Shown here: piece after piece, positions 56,388 to 64,000 of the stretch
How the letters are laid out: every line of letters begins with the position of its first letter
Position numbering within the stretch: position 1 is the stretch's first letter
Origin: an uncultured Flavobacteriaceae bacterium
Lineage (GTDB): Bacteria > Bacteroidota > Bacteroidia > Flavobacteriales > Flavobacteriaceae
DNA length: 64,000 nucleotides
Reading direction: 5' to 3'
Assembly (NCBI GenBank): GCA_947500575.1
Contig: CANMSI010000001.1
Coordinates: 744,001 to 808,000, forward strand
Made by a program: the position numbers and the translations under genes
The notes under the pieces: generated by a model
The model's database searches: none
The model's input: only the letters and a program-made list of their open reading frames with translations
Told to the model about the DNA's origin: nothing

Positions 56388-57149
56388 ATGAAACTACCCT
56401 TTCAATTACTATTCCTAAGCCTGATTTTCACAAATGCCATTTGCGCACAAAACTTAAGCTCCGCTCCTGTTGGAGAGGCAGGGCTTTTTGGGGCTGCTCA
56501 AGGAGGGAATCCCACCCTGAATCTAGTAATGATGGAAATTAGAACTTCTGCAACAGCCCGCTTTGGAAATGAAGAAATTCTAGGCTCTCCCTATCTAACA
56601 GAGAATTTTATTAAAAGTAGAGTGTTTTATGGCGATGATGTCATGGGTGATTACTATGTGCGTTACAATGCGCTTAATAGTGAAATTGAGATTAAGGAAA
56701 CCATGGATACCGAGGAGAAACCTAAACGTTTGCTTGCAGATAAAAAAATACGAGTCAAGTATCAAGGCAAAGAACTAAAGTTTACCACTTATATAACAAA
56801 GAAAAGTGAAACAAAAAACGGGTATTTATCATTACTAACCAACGGAAAAAAATACCAACTCTACCATAGGCTGGCAGTAAAATATGCTGAAGGAAAATCA
56901 GCAGCCAATTCAATGGTAAATCCAATTCCAAGCAGATTTGCACAGTTTGTGGAATACTATTATAAGATAGACGGTGTGGATAGAATAGATCAATTACCTC
57001 AGAAAAAAGGCAAGTTCCTAAAACTATTCCCATCAGAAATAAAGGAAGATCTAAAAACGTTCGTAGAAGAGCACAAGATTAACCTAGGTGAAGAAAAAGA
57101 CTTAGTTAAAACCTTTGAGTTTATTAACCAAAAAGTATCAGACGAATGA
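56388..57149 (+). CDS. Secreted protein of unknown family, paralog 1 of 3
   Basis: A 253-residue protein with a signal peptide (about 1-20, ending ICAQ). The mature part shares a core with the next two secreted proteins: GSPYLTENFIKSRVFYGDDVMGDYYVRYNALNSEIEIK, then KFTTYITKK, GYLSLLTNGKKYQLYHRLAVKYAEGK and AANSMVNPIPSRF followed by EYYY. It ends with a helical, Lys/Glu-rich tail (KKGKFLKLF, EEHKINLGEEKDLVKTFEFIN). I do not recognise the family. Its stop overlaps the next ATG by 4 bp (ATGA). Confidence 0.8.
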   Translation: MKLPFQLLFLSLIFTNAICAQNLSSAPVGEAGLFGAAQGGNPTLNLVMMEIRTSATARFGNEEILGSPYLTENFIKSRVFYGDDVMGDYYVRYNALNSEIEIKETMDTEEKPKRLLADKKIRVKYQGKELKFTTYITKKSETKNGYLSLLTNGKKYQLYHRLAVKYAEGKSAANSMVNPIPSRFAQFVEYYYKIDGVDRIDQLPQKKGKFLKLFPSEIKEDLKTFVEEHKINLGEEKDLVKTFEFINQKVSDE

Positions 57150-57937
57150 AAAATTTAGTTTTAATTACATTAGCGTTTTTAGTGAATCTCACTTTTACCA
57201 ATGCACAGGTGTTGGATGCGGGTAATCCAGATGTGGCTGCAGCACTTTCTAATGCTCAGGTAGAAGGAAGCCCCTTGTCTAATGCATTTCAGCGTAGAAC
57301 GCCTATGATGGACAAAATGTTCAGAGATGTGAAAGATAATGGAAATTTTGAGTATTATTATGTTGGTGCAGAAGTAGGCTCTGCCTATGAAACAGAGAAC
57401 TTTGCAATAGGACAGGTTTTTTACGAAAATGAATTCCTGGGAAAATTCTATTATAGACACAATGCATTCTCAAATGAAGTTGAAGTAAAAAGAACTTTAC
57501 TGGAGGAAGAGAAACACAAAGCCCTCGTAAAAAATGAAAAAGTATACCTGCTATCTCAAAAGGGGCAAAAAATGCAATTTTTAAGCTTTTTCAATAGAAA
57601 AAATGTGCTCAAAGAAGGCTATTTAACCTTGCTATTTGAAGGTGAGAATTACAGCTTACACAGAAGACTACGCATTAAGTTTTCCGAAGCCAAGCCAGCT
57701 GCAAACTCCATGGTAAATCCAATTCCAAGTAAATTTACCCAGTATACAGAGTACTATATTCAAAAGAAAGGAGCCGATAAAATTGTAGAATTGCCAGGCA
57801 AGAAAAGCAAATTTTTAAAGCATTTTGAAGGTTCAAAGGGAGGAGAGATAGCCGCTCTGATAAAAGAAAAAGAGCTGGATATTTCTTCCGAAAAAGATCT
57901 CATTCAGTTATTCACATTTGCGGATAGTTTGAAATAA
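57146..57937 (+). CDS. Secreted protein of unknown family, paralog 2 of 3
   Basis: A 263-residue protein with signal peptide (about 1-20, ending TNAQ). The core matches paralog 1: GSAYETENFAIGQVFYENEFLGKFYYRHNAFSNEVEVKRTLLEEE, GYLTLLFEGENYSLHRRLRIKFSEAK and AANSMVNPIPSKF, then EYYIQKK and a Lys-rich KKSKFLKHF element. Only a 4-bp overlap separates it from paralog 1, so they are translated from one message. Function unknown. Confidence 0.8.
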   Translation: MKNLVLITLAFLVNLTFTNAQVLDAGNPDVAAALSNAQVEGSPLSNAFQRRTPMMDKMFRDVKDNGNFEYYYVGAEVGSAYETENFAIGQVFYENEFLGKFYYRHNAFSNEVEVKRTLLEEEKHKALVKNEKVYLLSQKGQKMQFLSFFNRKNVLKEGYLTLLFEGENYSLHRRLRIKFSEAKPAANSMVNPIPSKFTQYTEYYIQKKGADKIVELPGKKSKFLKHFEGSKGGEIAALIKEKELDISSEKDLIQLFTFADSLK

Positions 57938-58028
57938 TGCATCGCTAAAATTACACAGCATTTGGTGTGAAATTATTAATTCTTTAGTGATTTAGACATA
58001 ATTTATTAGCTATCAATACATTACTATT

Positions 58029-58048
58029 CATTTTTTCGTATCTTATAG
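58029..58048 (+). promoter_or_regulatory. Motif shared upstream of two paralogous secreted-protein genes (copy 2)
   Basis: CATTTTTTCGTATCTTATAG, matching the copy at 56348-56366, 26 bp before the ATG at 58075. It suggests that paralog 3 has its own promoter. Confidence 0.4.
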
Positions 58049-58074
58049 ATTCAAAACTAAAAAATCAACCCGTT

Positions 58075-58893
58075 ATGAAAACAAAAGTTATTCTATCTGC
58101 CCTATTTCTTATTGGTCTTAATTTTGCGTTTGCCCAAAAAGTAGTTGTTCAAAATAATTTAGAAAGCCTATCTCAGTTACAATCTCAGGCGATTACCTGT
58201 GGTGATCATGCCAATGCTGGTGCTCAGGGAGGTGTTCCCGGATTAGCCTTTGCTGCTTCGGACTTACGTTCATCTAATGTTGCAGCAACTATTCAATTAG
58301 CCAATGTAAAAGGTTCTCCATATTTAGCAGATGCTTTTGAAAAGAGTACCATCTATTCAAATAACGAGCTAGTTGGTACTTACTACACAAGATACAATGC
58401 TTATAGCCAAGAAATAGAACTTAAGAAAACTACCTTAGCGGAAGAAGATTATAAATCTTTAGTTAGAAATGAGAAATTCCGTGTTGTTTCTGCTAATAAG
58501 GAAATAAGATATACCACTTTCATAGATAGCAAAGGGAAAAAGCAGGGAGATTATTTGATTTCAATGACAAATGGAGATAAATATACTTTGCACAAAAGAT
58601 TTAAAGTGAAATTTGTAGAAGGGAAAGAAGCAGCAAATTCTATGGTAAACTCAATTCCAAGCAGATTTACAAATTCTACCGAGTATTATCTAGAAGATTC
58701 CACTACCAATTTGGTGAGTTATATTCCCACTAAAAAATCCAAATTAATTTCTCTTTTTAAAGACAGTGATAAAATTCAGATTGCTGCACTTATCAAAAAG
58801 AAAGGTTTCAATATTAAACAAGAACAAGACTTAGTTCAGATTTTTAACTTTGCTAATACGCTCAACGAAAACTATGCTTCTCAAGGGAAGTAA
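58075..58893 (+). CDS. Secreted protein of unknown family, paralog 3 of 3
   Basis: A 272-residue protein with signal peptide (about 1-20, ending AFAQK). The shared core is seen in GSPYLADAFEKSTIYSNNELVGTYYTRYNAYSQEIELKKTTLAEEDY, RYTTFID, KYTLHKRFKVKFVEGK and AANSMVNSIPSRF followed by EYYL. Paralog 3 carries an extra N-terminal Gly/Ala-rich part with CGDHANAGAQGGVPG. A 137-bp gap separates it from paralog 2, and a strong terminator follows. Confidence 0.8.
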   Translation: MKTKVILSALFLIGLNFAFAQKVVVQNNLESLSQLQSQAITCGDHANAGAQGGVPGLAFAASDLRSSNVAATIQLANVKGSPYLADAFEKSTIYSNNELVGTYYTRYNAYSQEIELKKTTLAEEDYKSLVRNEKFRVVSANKEIRYTTFIDSKGKKQGDYLISMTNGDKYTLHKRFKVKFVEGKEAANSMVNSIPSRFTNSTEYYLEDSTTNLVSYIPTKKSKLISLFKDSDKIQIAALIKKKGFNIKQEQDLVQIFNFANTLNENYASQGK

Positions 58894-58920
58894 GTGCTAA
58901 AAATTCGTCACTAAAAACAA

Positions 58921-58950
58921 AACCATCCTACTAAAGTAGGATGGTTTTTT
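58921..58950 (+). terminator. Terminator after the paralog cluster
   Basis: AACCATCCTAC (58921-58931) and GTAGGATGGTT (58936-58946) form an 11-bp stem with a 4-nt loop, followed by TTTTTT. It lies 27 bp after the paralog 3 stop. Confidence 0.93.
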
Positions 58951-58953
58951 AGT

Positions 58954-58961
58954 TACCTTTG
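58954..58961 (+). promoter_or_regulatory. Candidate -7 box very close to the rlmB start (possible leaderless mRNA)
   Basis: TACCTTTG at 58954-58961 matches TAnnTTTG exactly and its last base is only 5 bp from the ATG at 58967. Transcription would then start at or next to the A of the ATG. The -33 position has no TTG, and the box overlaps the end of the terminator region, so this is tentative. Confidence 0.35.
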
Positions 58962-58966
58962 AGGCC

Positions 58967-59704
58967 ATGCAAAAGACAACACAAATATATGGTATACGTG
59001 CCGTAATTGAAGCTATACAAGCAGACAAACCCATTGACAAAGTATTTATTCAAAAAGGACTTCAAGGTAGTTTATCAAAAGAGTTAGAAACGCTTATACG
59101 CAAGAATGGACTAACTGCCTCTTATGTTCCCTTTGAAAAACTAAATAGATTAACCCAAAATAATCATCAGGGAGTAATTGCTACCATCTCCCCTGTTGCT
59201 TTCCACAATTTTGAAGAATTGGTAGAAACGATAACTACAAGTAAAAAAAAGCCCCTTTTTCTTTTATTAGATAAACTTTCTGATGTTCGTAATTTTGGAG
59301 CTATTATAAGAACAGCAGAATGTACCGGAGTAGATGCAATTATTATTCAAAAAAAGGGAGCGGCTCCTGTAACTGCAGATACTATAAAAACATCTGCTGG
59401 TGCAGCATTCAAAATACCTATTGCTAAGGTAGACCATATTAAAGATGCCGTTTTTTACCTCCAAGCACATGACATTAAAGTTGTAGCGGCAACCGAAAAA
59501 ACGAATGATACGGTGTACGACTTAAATCTGAATCAACCCATAGCTATTGTTATGGGATCTGAAGATATAGGTATATCTCCTTCTATCTTGAAAGTAGCAG
59601 ATCATAAAGCTAAGCTTCCACTTATGGGAGAAATAGAGTCATTAAATGTGTCTGTAGCCTGTGGCGTTTTCCTATATGAGACGATACGTCAACGCTTCAA
59701 TTAA
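58967..59704 (+). CDS. rlmB: 23S rRNA 2'-O-methyltransferase RlmB-like (SpoU/TrmH family)
   Basis: Methylates ribose of a 23S rRNA guanosine (G2251 in E. coli) using SAM. The 245-residue protein has the N-terminal substrate-binding domain (YGIRAVIEAIQADKPIDKVFIQKGLQGSLSKEL) and a SPOUT fold with motif 1 LDKLSDVRNFGAIIRTAECTGVDA, motif 2 IVMGSEDIGISPSIL and motif 3 LPLMGEIESLNVSVACGVFLYE. Assignment to RlmB rather than another TrmH-family enzyme is by length and N-terminal domain. Confidence 0.95.
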   Translation: MQKTTQIYGIRAVIEAIQADKPIDKVFIQKGLQGSLSKELETLIRKNGLTASYVPFEKLNRLTQNNHQGVIATISPVAFHNFEELVETITTSKKKPLFLLLDKLSDVRNFGAIIRTAECTGVDAIIIQKKGAAPVTADTIKTSAGAAFKIPIAKVDHIKDAVFYLQAHDIKVVAATEKTNDTVYDLNLNQPIAIVMGSEDIGISPSILKVADHKAKLPLMGEIESLNVSVACGVFLYETIRQRFN

Positions 59705-59705
59705 A

Positions 59706-60449
59706 TTATTCGGAGGTATCTTTTGGCTCGGTAGGTTTAAAGTCATAGGTAATTTTTAACCCAGCCTCTTCTGTTACTTCTTGGTCTATATGTTCAATAA
59801 AATTTCCATCCTCATCAAAATGCTTTAAAAATTCGTCTTCCTCTTCATTGTAATCTTTTGCTTCCCAAGCATATTTTTTAATAGATGGCATTTGCACTTT
59901 CATAAAAATGGCTAAAACGAGTCCTGTGATAAACCCTCCAAGGTGCCCTTCCCAAGATATTCCTTCCTTAATTGGAAAAATATACCACAAAAGACTACCA
60001 TAGATAAAAACTACAAAAAGAGATAGTGCCGTGAGTCGGTAATGTTTTGTGAAAATACCTTTGAAGAAAATAAAACTCGCCAGAACATAAATAAGACCAC
60101 TAGCGCCAATATGATACGAAGGTCTTCCGATACCCCATGTTATTATCCCTGAAACAATAACACCGAGCAACAACACCTTAAAGGCAATTCCTCTATAGAA
60201 ATACATTAAGGCAGCAGTTAATATAGCTAAGGGCAAGGTATTGTTGTAAAGATGATCTAAAGATCCATGAATAAATGGACTAAGTACGATACCTTTTAAA
60301 CCAGAAAAAGATCGTGGGTATATGCCAAAATCGTTCAGATTTACATGAAAGCGTATTTCAAACCAATATACCGTCCATATGAGCAAAATGGCAAGCAACG
60401 GGGCCACAAGTACGGCGTTCGTAAATTTAAAATACTGCTGCTCAGACAT
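59706..60449 (-). CDS. Rhomboid-family intramembrane serine protease
   Basis: Start placed at ATG 60449 (MSEQQYFKFTN). The longer frame from 60575 has a poor N-terminal extension overlapping the divergent rarA gene. The 247-residue protein has about six transmembrane segments. The motif GASG holds the catalytic Ser117, and WEGHLGG near the last helices holds His169. HGSLDHLYNN includes an HxxxN motif (His66, Asn70) found in rhomboids. The C-terminal acidic tail is cytoplasmic. It would cleave membrane proteins within the bilayer; substrates unknown. Convergent with rlmB, a single base between stops. Confidence 0.88.
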   Translation of the reverse strand: MSEQQYFKFTNAVLVAPLLAILLIWTVYWFEIRFHVNLNDFGIYPRSFSGLKGIVLSPFIHGSLDHLYNNTLPLAILTAALMYFYRGIAFKVLLLGVIVSGIITWGIGRPSYHIGASGLIYVLASFIFFKGIFTKHYRLTALSLFVVFIYGSLLWYIFPIKEGISWEGHLGGFITGLVLAIFMKVQMPSIKKYAWEAKDYNEEEDEFLKHFDEDGNFIEHIDQEVTEEAGLKITYDFKPTEPKDTSE

Positions 60450-60539
60450 CTTCTTGAATTTACCATTTTTATAGCAATTTGTTCGCCATAATTTAAAAAC
60501 CTGAAAGATTGTCACACTAAATATGCTTATTTTTATCCC

Positions 60540-61817
60540 ATGAATGAGCCACTTGCGGAACGGGTTCGACCCCAAACTCTAGAAGATTATATTAGTCAAC
60601 ATCATTTGGTTGGTGAAACTGGTTCTTTGACGCATCAAATTAAGAAAGGAATTATTCCTTCTATCATTTTATGGGGGCCTCCTGGTACTGGAAAAACTAC
60701 TCTTGCCAATATCATAGCAAATCAAAGTGAACGACCCTTTTATACACTAAGTGCTATTAGTAGTGGCGTTAAAGATATTAGAGAGGTCATAGATAAAGCA
60801 AAACAAAGTGGAGGATTATTTACTGCCAAAAACCCCATTTTATTCATAGATGAAATCCATAGATTTAGTAAATCTCAACAGGATTCTTTATTAGGAGCAG
60901 TAGAGAAAGGATGGGTTACTTTGATAGGAGCCACCACAGAAAATCCCAGTTTTGAGGTTATTCCTGCCTTATTATCCAGATGCCAGGTATATATTTTAAA
61001 TGCTTTTGACAAAAAAGACTTAGAAGCCTTATTAAAAAGGGCGATTCAACAAGATTCCATTCTGCAAAGCAAAACCATAGAGCTGAAAGAAACGGAAGCT
61101 TTGTTGCGTCTCTCAGGAGGGGATGGAAGAAAACTTCTGAATATTTTCGAGCTTGTTGTCAACTCTGAAGATAAAGACACTATTACCATTACAAATGACC
61201 TTGTAATGAGTAAGGTCCAAAAAAATACTGTTTTATACGACAAAACAGGAGAACAACATTATGATATCATCTCTGCGTTTATAAAATCTATTCGTGGTAG
61301 TGATCCCAATGGAGCGGTCTATTGGTTGGCAAGAATGATTGAAGGTGGAGAAGATATTAAATTTATTGCCAGGCGTATGGTTATTGCCGCTTCTGAAGAC
61401 ATTGGATTAGCAAATCCTACTGCTTTGGTAATGGCGAATGCCACCTTCCAAGGAGTTACGGTAATAGGTTACCCTGAAGCGAGCATATTGCTAGGACAGT
61501 GTGCAGTATACCTTGCAACATCACCCAAAAGTAACGCCAGTTATATGGCCATTAAAAAAGCACAACAAACCGTTAGGGAAACAGGAGATTTATCGGTGCC
61601 TTTGCCACTTCGAAATGCACCTACCAAATTAATGAAAGATATTGGCTATGGGGATGGTTATAAATATGCGCATGATTATCAGAATAACTTTGTAGAAGAA
61701 GAATTCTTACCTGAAGAATTAATGGGTACTTCTTTTTATACGCCAGGGGAAAACTCGCGAGAAAAAACGATAAAAACATTTCTACAAAATAGATGGAAAG
61801 ACAAGTATAAACTTTAA
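60540..61817 (+). CDS. rarA: Replication-associated recombination protein A (RarA/MgsA AAA+ ATPase)
   Basis: Clamp-loader-like ATPase that acts at stalled replication forks. The 425 residues include the RarA N-terminal [22 protein letters not shown], the P-loop [13 protein letters not shown], Walker [12 protein letters not shown], the sensor [18 protein letters not shown] (arginine finger), and the C-terminal domain with [18 protein letters not shown]. Its stop codon overlaps the stop of the convergent envelope gene by 2 bases. Divergent from the rhomboid gene. Confidence 0.97.
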   Translation: MNEPLAERVRPQTLEDYISQHHLVGETGSLTHQIKKGIIPSIILWGPPGTGKTTLANIIANQSERPFYTLSAISSGVKDIREVIDKAKQSGGLFTAKNPILFIDEIHRFSKSQQDSLLGAVEKGWVTLIGATTENPSFEVIPALLSRCQVYILNAFDKKDLEALLKRAIQQDSILQSKTIELKETEALLRLSGGDGRKLLNIFELVVNSEDKDTITITNDLVMSKVQKNTVLYDKTGEQHYDIISAFIKSIRGSDPNGAVYWLARMIEGGEDIKFIARRMVIAASEDIGLANPTALVMANATFQGVTVIGYPEASILLGQCAVYLATSPKSNASYMAIKKAQQTVRETGDLSVPLPLRNAPTKLMKDIGYGDGYKYAHDYQNNFVEEEFLPEELMGTSFYTPGENSREKTIKTFLQNRWKDKYKL

Positions 61818-62689
61818 AATTTAATAGCCAACTCTTCTATTTGTAATTCTTCGCCTTCATAATATTCAAAAAACCATTTTCCTTCCCTATTCAATACAAT
61901 TCCTTTTTTACTTTCCGTTTGCGCATGATACAAATTGGGTACAGAACTTCTATAAAGTCGATATAAGATCTTAGGTGTGCTATCTACTATTTGGTATCCG
62001 TTAGCTATTTCCTGAGCATACAACATCTCACTATTAGCAGAATTCACTGGCTTTTCCATAACTTCTGACACCACTTCCTTTTCCACTTTTTTAACAGTAG
62101 AGTTCACTGGCGTTTGATCTTTATAGGCTTGATTCTCGAGAGTTGCTTTTTGTGTAACCATTTCTTTTTTTTCTGTTTCAGCTTGGGCTTCCTTTTCAGG
62201 TTCCATCTGCTTTACATCATCTTTAAAACTCACTGTGATGGGGGCTTCTGATTCCTTCTCGACAGGCTTATACTCGTAAGCAAGACCATTGTACGAAATA
62301 AATGCAGCTCGTATTGCTTCACTATATGCCGATTTAAAATCTTTTTCCTTGCTTATTCCTACCTGAGAAATAAATACCTCCTGATCATTACAATCTTTTA
62401 ACGCAATTTGCAACTTGGTTGAAAACATAGAAGAGTCTTCTTTCAAATCTGTAAACAATCCTAAACACCGATTCTTGTTTAAATCTTCGGGCAACGCATC
62501 GTCATAAATAACGGTGAATCCTCTTTCTACAAATAGATATTTAACAAGTGTGCTTGTTTGATATTGATTGGTTCTTTTAAAACCCTCAAACTTTTTGGGA
62601 ACAACGATGTACTTATAGTTGTTGAGTTCCTGTTGTGCAATACCAGAAAAACTGATCAATACAATTAGAGAAAACAAAATGCGTTTCAT
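61814..62689 (-). CDS. Secreted protein of unknown function with long charged linker
   Basis: A 291-residue protein with signal peptide (about 1-18, ending GIAQ). Residues about 25-150 form a globular part (YKYIVVPKKFEGFKRTNQYQTSTLVKYLFVERGFTVIYDD, CLGLFTDLKEDSSMFSTKLQIALKDCNDQEVF). Residues about 155-230 are Lys/Glu/Val-rich and probably disordered. The C-terminal 60 residues (YQIVDSTPKILYRLYRSSVPN, GIVLNREGKWFFEYYEGEE) form a beta-rich motif. I do not recognise the family. It follows the partial barrel-like gene by 13 bp, so they are likely a shared operon. Confidence 0.75.
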   Translation of the reverse strand: MKRILFSLIVLISFSGIAQQELNNYKYIVVPKKFEGFKRTNQYQTSTLVKYLFVERGFTVIYDDALPEDLNKNRCLGLFTDLKEDSSMFSTKLQIALKDCNDQEVFISQVGISKEKDFKSAYSEAIRAAFISYNGLAYEYKPVEKESEAPITVSFKDDVKQMEPEKEAQAETEKKEMVTQKATLENQAYKDQTPVNSTVKKVEKEVVSEVMEKPVNSANSEMLYAQEIANGYQIVDSTPKILYRLYRSSVPNLYHAQTESKKGIVLNREGKWFFEYYEGEELQIEELAIKF

Positions 62690-62702
62690 GGATCTTTATC
62701 TA

Positions 62703-64000
62703 TCATTTCTTACCGAAAGATATGATATTTAATCCTAACTGAAAAGAAGCATAATGGCTGTCGGCTATGTTTCTATAGGCAAGCAAGTTGTCGGCCATGG
62801 CATACATATTTACAGGACCTGCTTGTATACTAATACCTAAGCCCACATTAGTGAAGCTGTATTTATCTACCGTATAAGCCGCTTTAAGAGACATTATATT
62901 GCCGAAACGTCTCTGATAAAAAGCAGTCAATGCTGCTTGTGGACCTCTAGGTCTATTAATTACATACAAATGAGCTCCTGCACTGTTGGTGTATTTATAT
63001 CCTAAATCCCTACTACTTCCAGTCTTATAATTACAATCACAGTCTTGCCTTCTTAGTACAGGTTCTCCAAAATCGTGTCTAATGGAAGCATTTAATTTAG
63101 TAGGTCTGAAAGTGATATAGCTTTTTTCTACATTTTCAAAAGGAATTAGATTTTCAATGTCATCTATTAAATTTTGATAAAAATCTTGACCTGGATCCAA
63201 TAATGCATCTGGCAAAATAACTTCTACACCTTCAACTGTTGCGTTTCCCTTCAATGAAACCACTCTCGTATCTGACGAATGATACACAAAACCCACATCT
63301 AACAGACTCCCAGTAAGAACGGTTTGTTCGCTTAGTTTGTAGGTAAACCCTAGATCTACTCCAAAACCAAAATTACCGCTAAAAATAGCTCTCTTGGTTA
63401 AAAGGCTAGAAAGTTCAGCCGCTCTATCTGCAGTATCATCTCTTAAAATATCTCGGATCTCATTTAAACCAGAGGTCCTTAATTCCAAATCTGCATTTAA
63501 GGTATTTGCCAAAATATTATTTTGACCTTCCGTGGTCACAAAAAACCCATCGTTTCCTGTAGAAGAAAAATTAAGAATACTATTATACAATTTCGCTCTT
63601 GCCCCAATGGTAAGATTTCTATTTACTTGTTTATTTATGCCAAAGTGGTAGACCGTTAGTAACTCTCCTCTCGTTTTCAAATGACTAAGATCAAAACGTC
63701 TACCCAACATATCTGCATTTCCATCGACTGCTAAAATTGCCAAATCTTTAAACCAATATCCAATGGCATCGCCTTCGTTATATATTCCAAAAGAGTAAAA
63801 ATTTTCTGGGTGGTATTTACTCCTATAGCCTCCACTTAGTATTTCTACTTGATAGGTACCACTTAAATCGTCTCTTGGAGTCATTCCATTCAGTGCTCTA
63901 TCTCGGATTTTATCATTGATATCCAGCCCGTCATTCGCAAAGAGATCAAAAGCTGTAATGCCACTAGAACCTGCTTGAAAAGAAATACCTGAAAGCAATG
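62703..64000 (-). CDS. Outer-membrane beta-barrel protein, DUF5723-like (5' end cut by window)
   Basis: The frame is open to the right edge, so the N-terminus and signal peptide lie outside; about 432 residues are seen. The text is typical of a family of Bacteroidota proteins with outer-membrane-type strands and aromatic alternation: FQAGSSGITAFDLFANDGLDINDKIRDRAL, LTVYHFGINKQVNRNLTIGARAKLYNS, FGFGVDLGFTYKLSEQTVLTGSLLDVGFVYHSSDT. It ends in SFGKK after VGLGISIQAGPVNMYAMADNLLAYRN. The DUF5723 assignment is by recall and moderately sure. Function unknown. Confidence 0.7.
   Translation of the reverse strand, partial: LLSGISFQAGSSGITAFDLFANDGLDINDKIRDRALNGMTPRDDLSGTYQVEILSGGYRSKYHPENFYSFGIYNEGDAIGYWFKDLAILAVDGNADMLGRRFDLSHLKTRGELLTVYHFGINKQVNRNLTIGARAKLYNSILNFSSTGNDGFFVTTEGQNNILANTLNADLELRTSGLNEIRDILRDDTADRAAELSSLLTKRAIFSGNFGFGVDLGFTYKLSEQTVLTGSLLDVGFVYHSSDTRVVSLKGNATVEGVEVILPDALLDPGQDFYQNLIDDIENLIPFENVEKSYITFRPTKLNASIRHDFGEPVLRRQDCDCNYKTGSSRDLGYKYTNSAGAHLYVINRPRGPQAALTAFYQRRFGNIMSLKAAYTVDKYSFTNVGLGISIQAGPVNMYAMADNLLAYRNIADSHYASFQLGLNIISFGKK

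Noticed and set aside
59706-60575. Rhomboid gene model starting at 60575
   Set aside because: The extra 42 residues overlap the divergent rarA start and do not look like a rhomboid N-terminus; ATG 60449 is better.

Overview
The window looks like a chromosomal segment of a marine-type member of the Flavobacteriaceae (Bacteroidota). The evidence is consistent across the window. It is AT-rich, Shine-Dalgarno sites are mostly absent or weak, and promoters of the TTG-N19/20-TAnnTTTG type can be seen. There are SusC/SusD and STN-type TonB receptors, a FecI/FecR pair, lipoproteins with short Bacteroidota-style lipoboxes, and a str-S10-spc-alpha ribosomal cluster that lacks tuf, adk and map. No tRNA, rRNA, CRISPR array, insertion sequence or prophage was seen.

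Layout. (1) 1-2739: two esterase-D-like alpha/beta hydrolases (the first cut by the window edge) and a tiny lipoprotein. (2) 2742-5018: folD and ffh. (3) 5154-11633: a cell-envelope regulatory locus. Two lipoproteins built from repeated domains are transcribed leftward. An ECF sigma factor, a FecR anti-sigma factor and an STN-type TonB receptor are transcribed rightward. (4) 11617-17886: an MtfA-like peptidase, argS, an uncharacterised protein, an NAD(P)-binding epimerase-like protein and a carboxypeptidase-regulatory-domain protein. (5) 17951-24656: a BCCT transporter, a glycoside-hydrolase-like lipoprotein and a 1277-residue membrane glycosyltransferase fused to a GH26 domain and a degenerate hydrolase-like barrel. 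(6) 24673-32288, all leftward: two amidinotransferase-fold hydrolases, gltA, glgA, eno and carA. (7) 32384-49511, all leftward: 32 genes from rpsL to rplQ, including rpmD (37701-37880) and rpmJ (35524-35640). (8) 49946-58893, rightward: a SusC/SusD pair with a third lipoprotein, then three paralogous secreted proteins of unknown family. (9) 58967-64000: rlmB, a rhomboid protease, rarA and two envelope proteins, the last cut by the window edge.

How the parts fit. Most of the window is housekeeping. The accessory interest lies in three blocks. The first is the sigma/anti-sigma/TonB-receptor locus, which carries two near-identical copies of a roughly 30-bp element starting GGTAGGGTAT. One copy is in front of the repeat lipoprotein operon and one is in front of the anti-sigma gene, and they are probably targets of the local sigma factor. 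The second is the BCCT-hydrolase-synthase cluster, which I infer makes and trims a cell-surface beta-glycan. The third is the three-gene paralogous secreted-protein family downstream of SusCD. The best candidate for an undescribed system is the GT2-GH26-pseudohydrolase fusion with its lipoprotein partner. Functions beyond the family level are inference from sequence alone.
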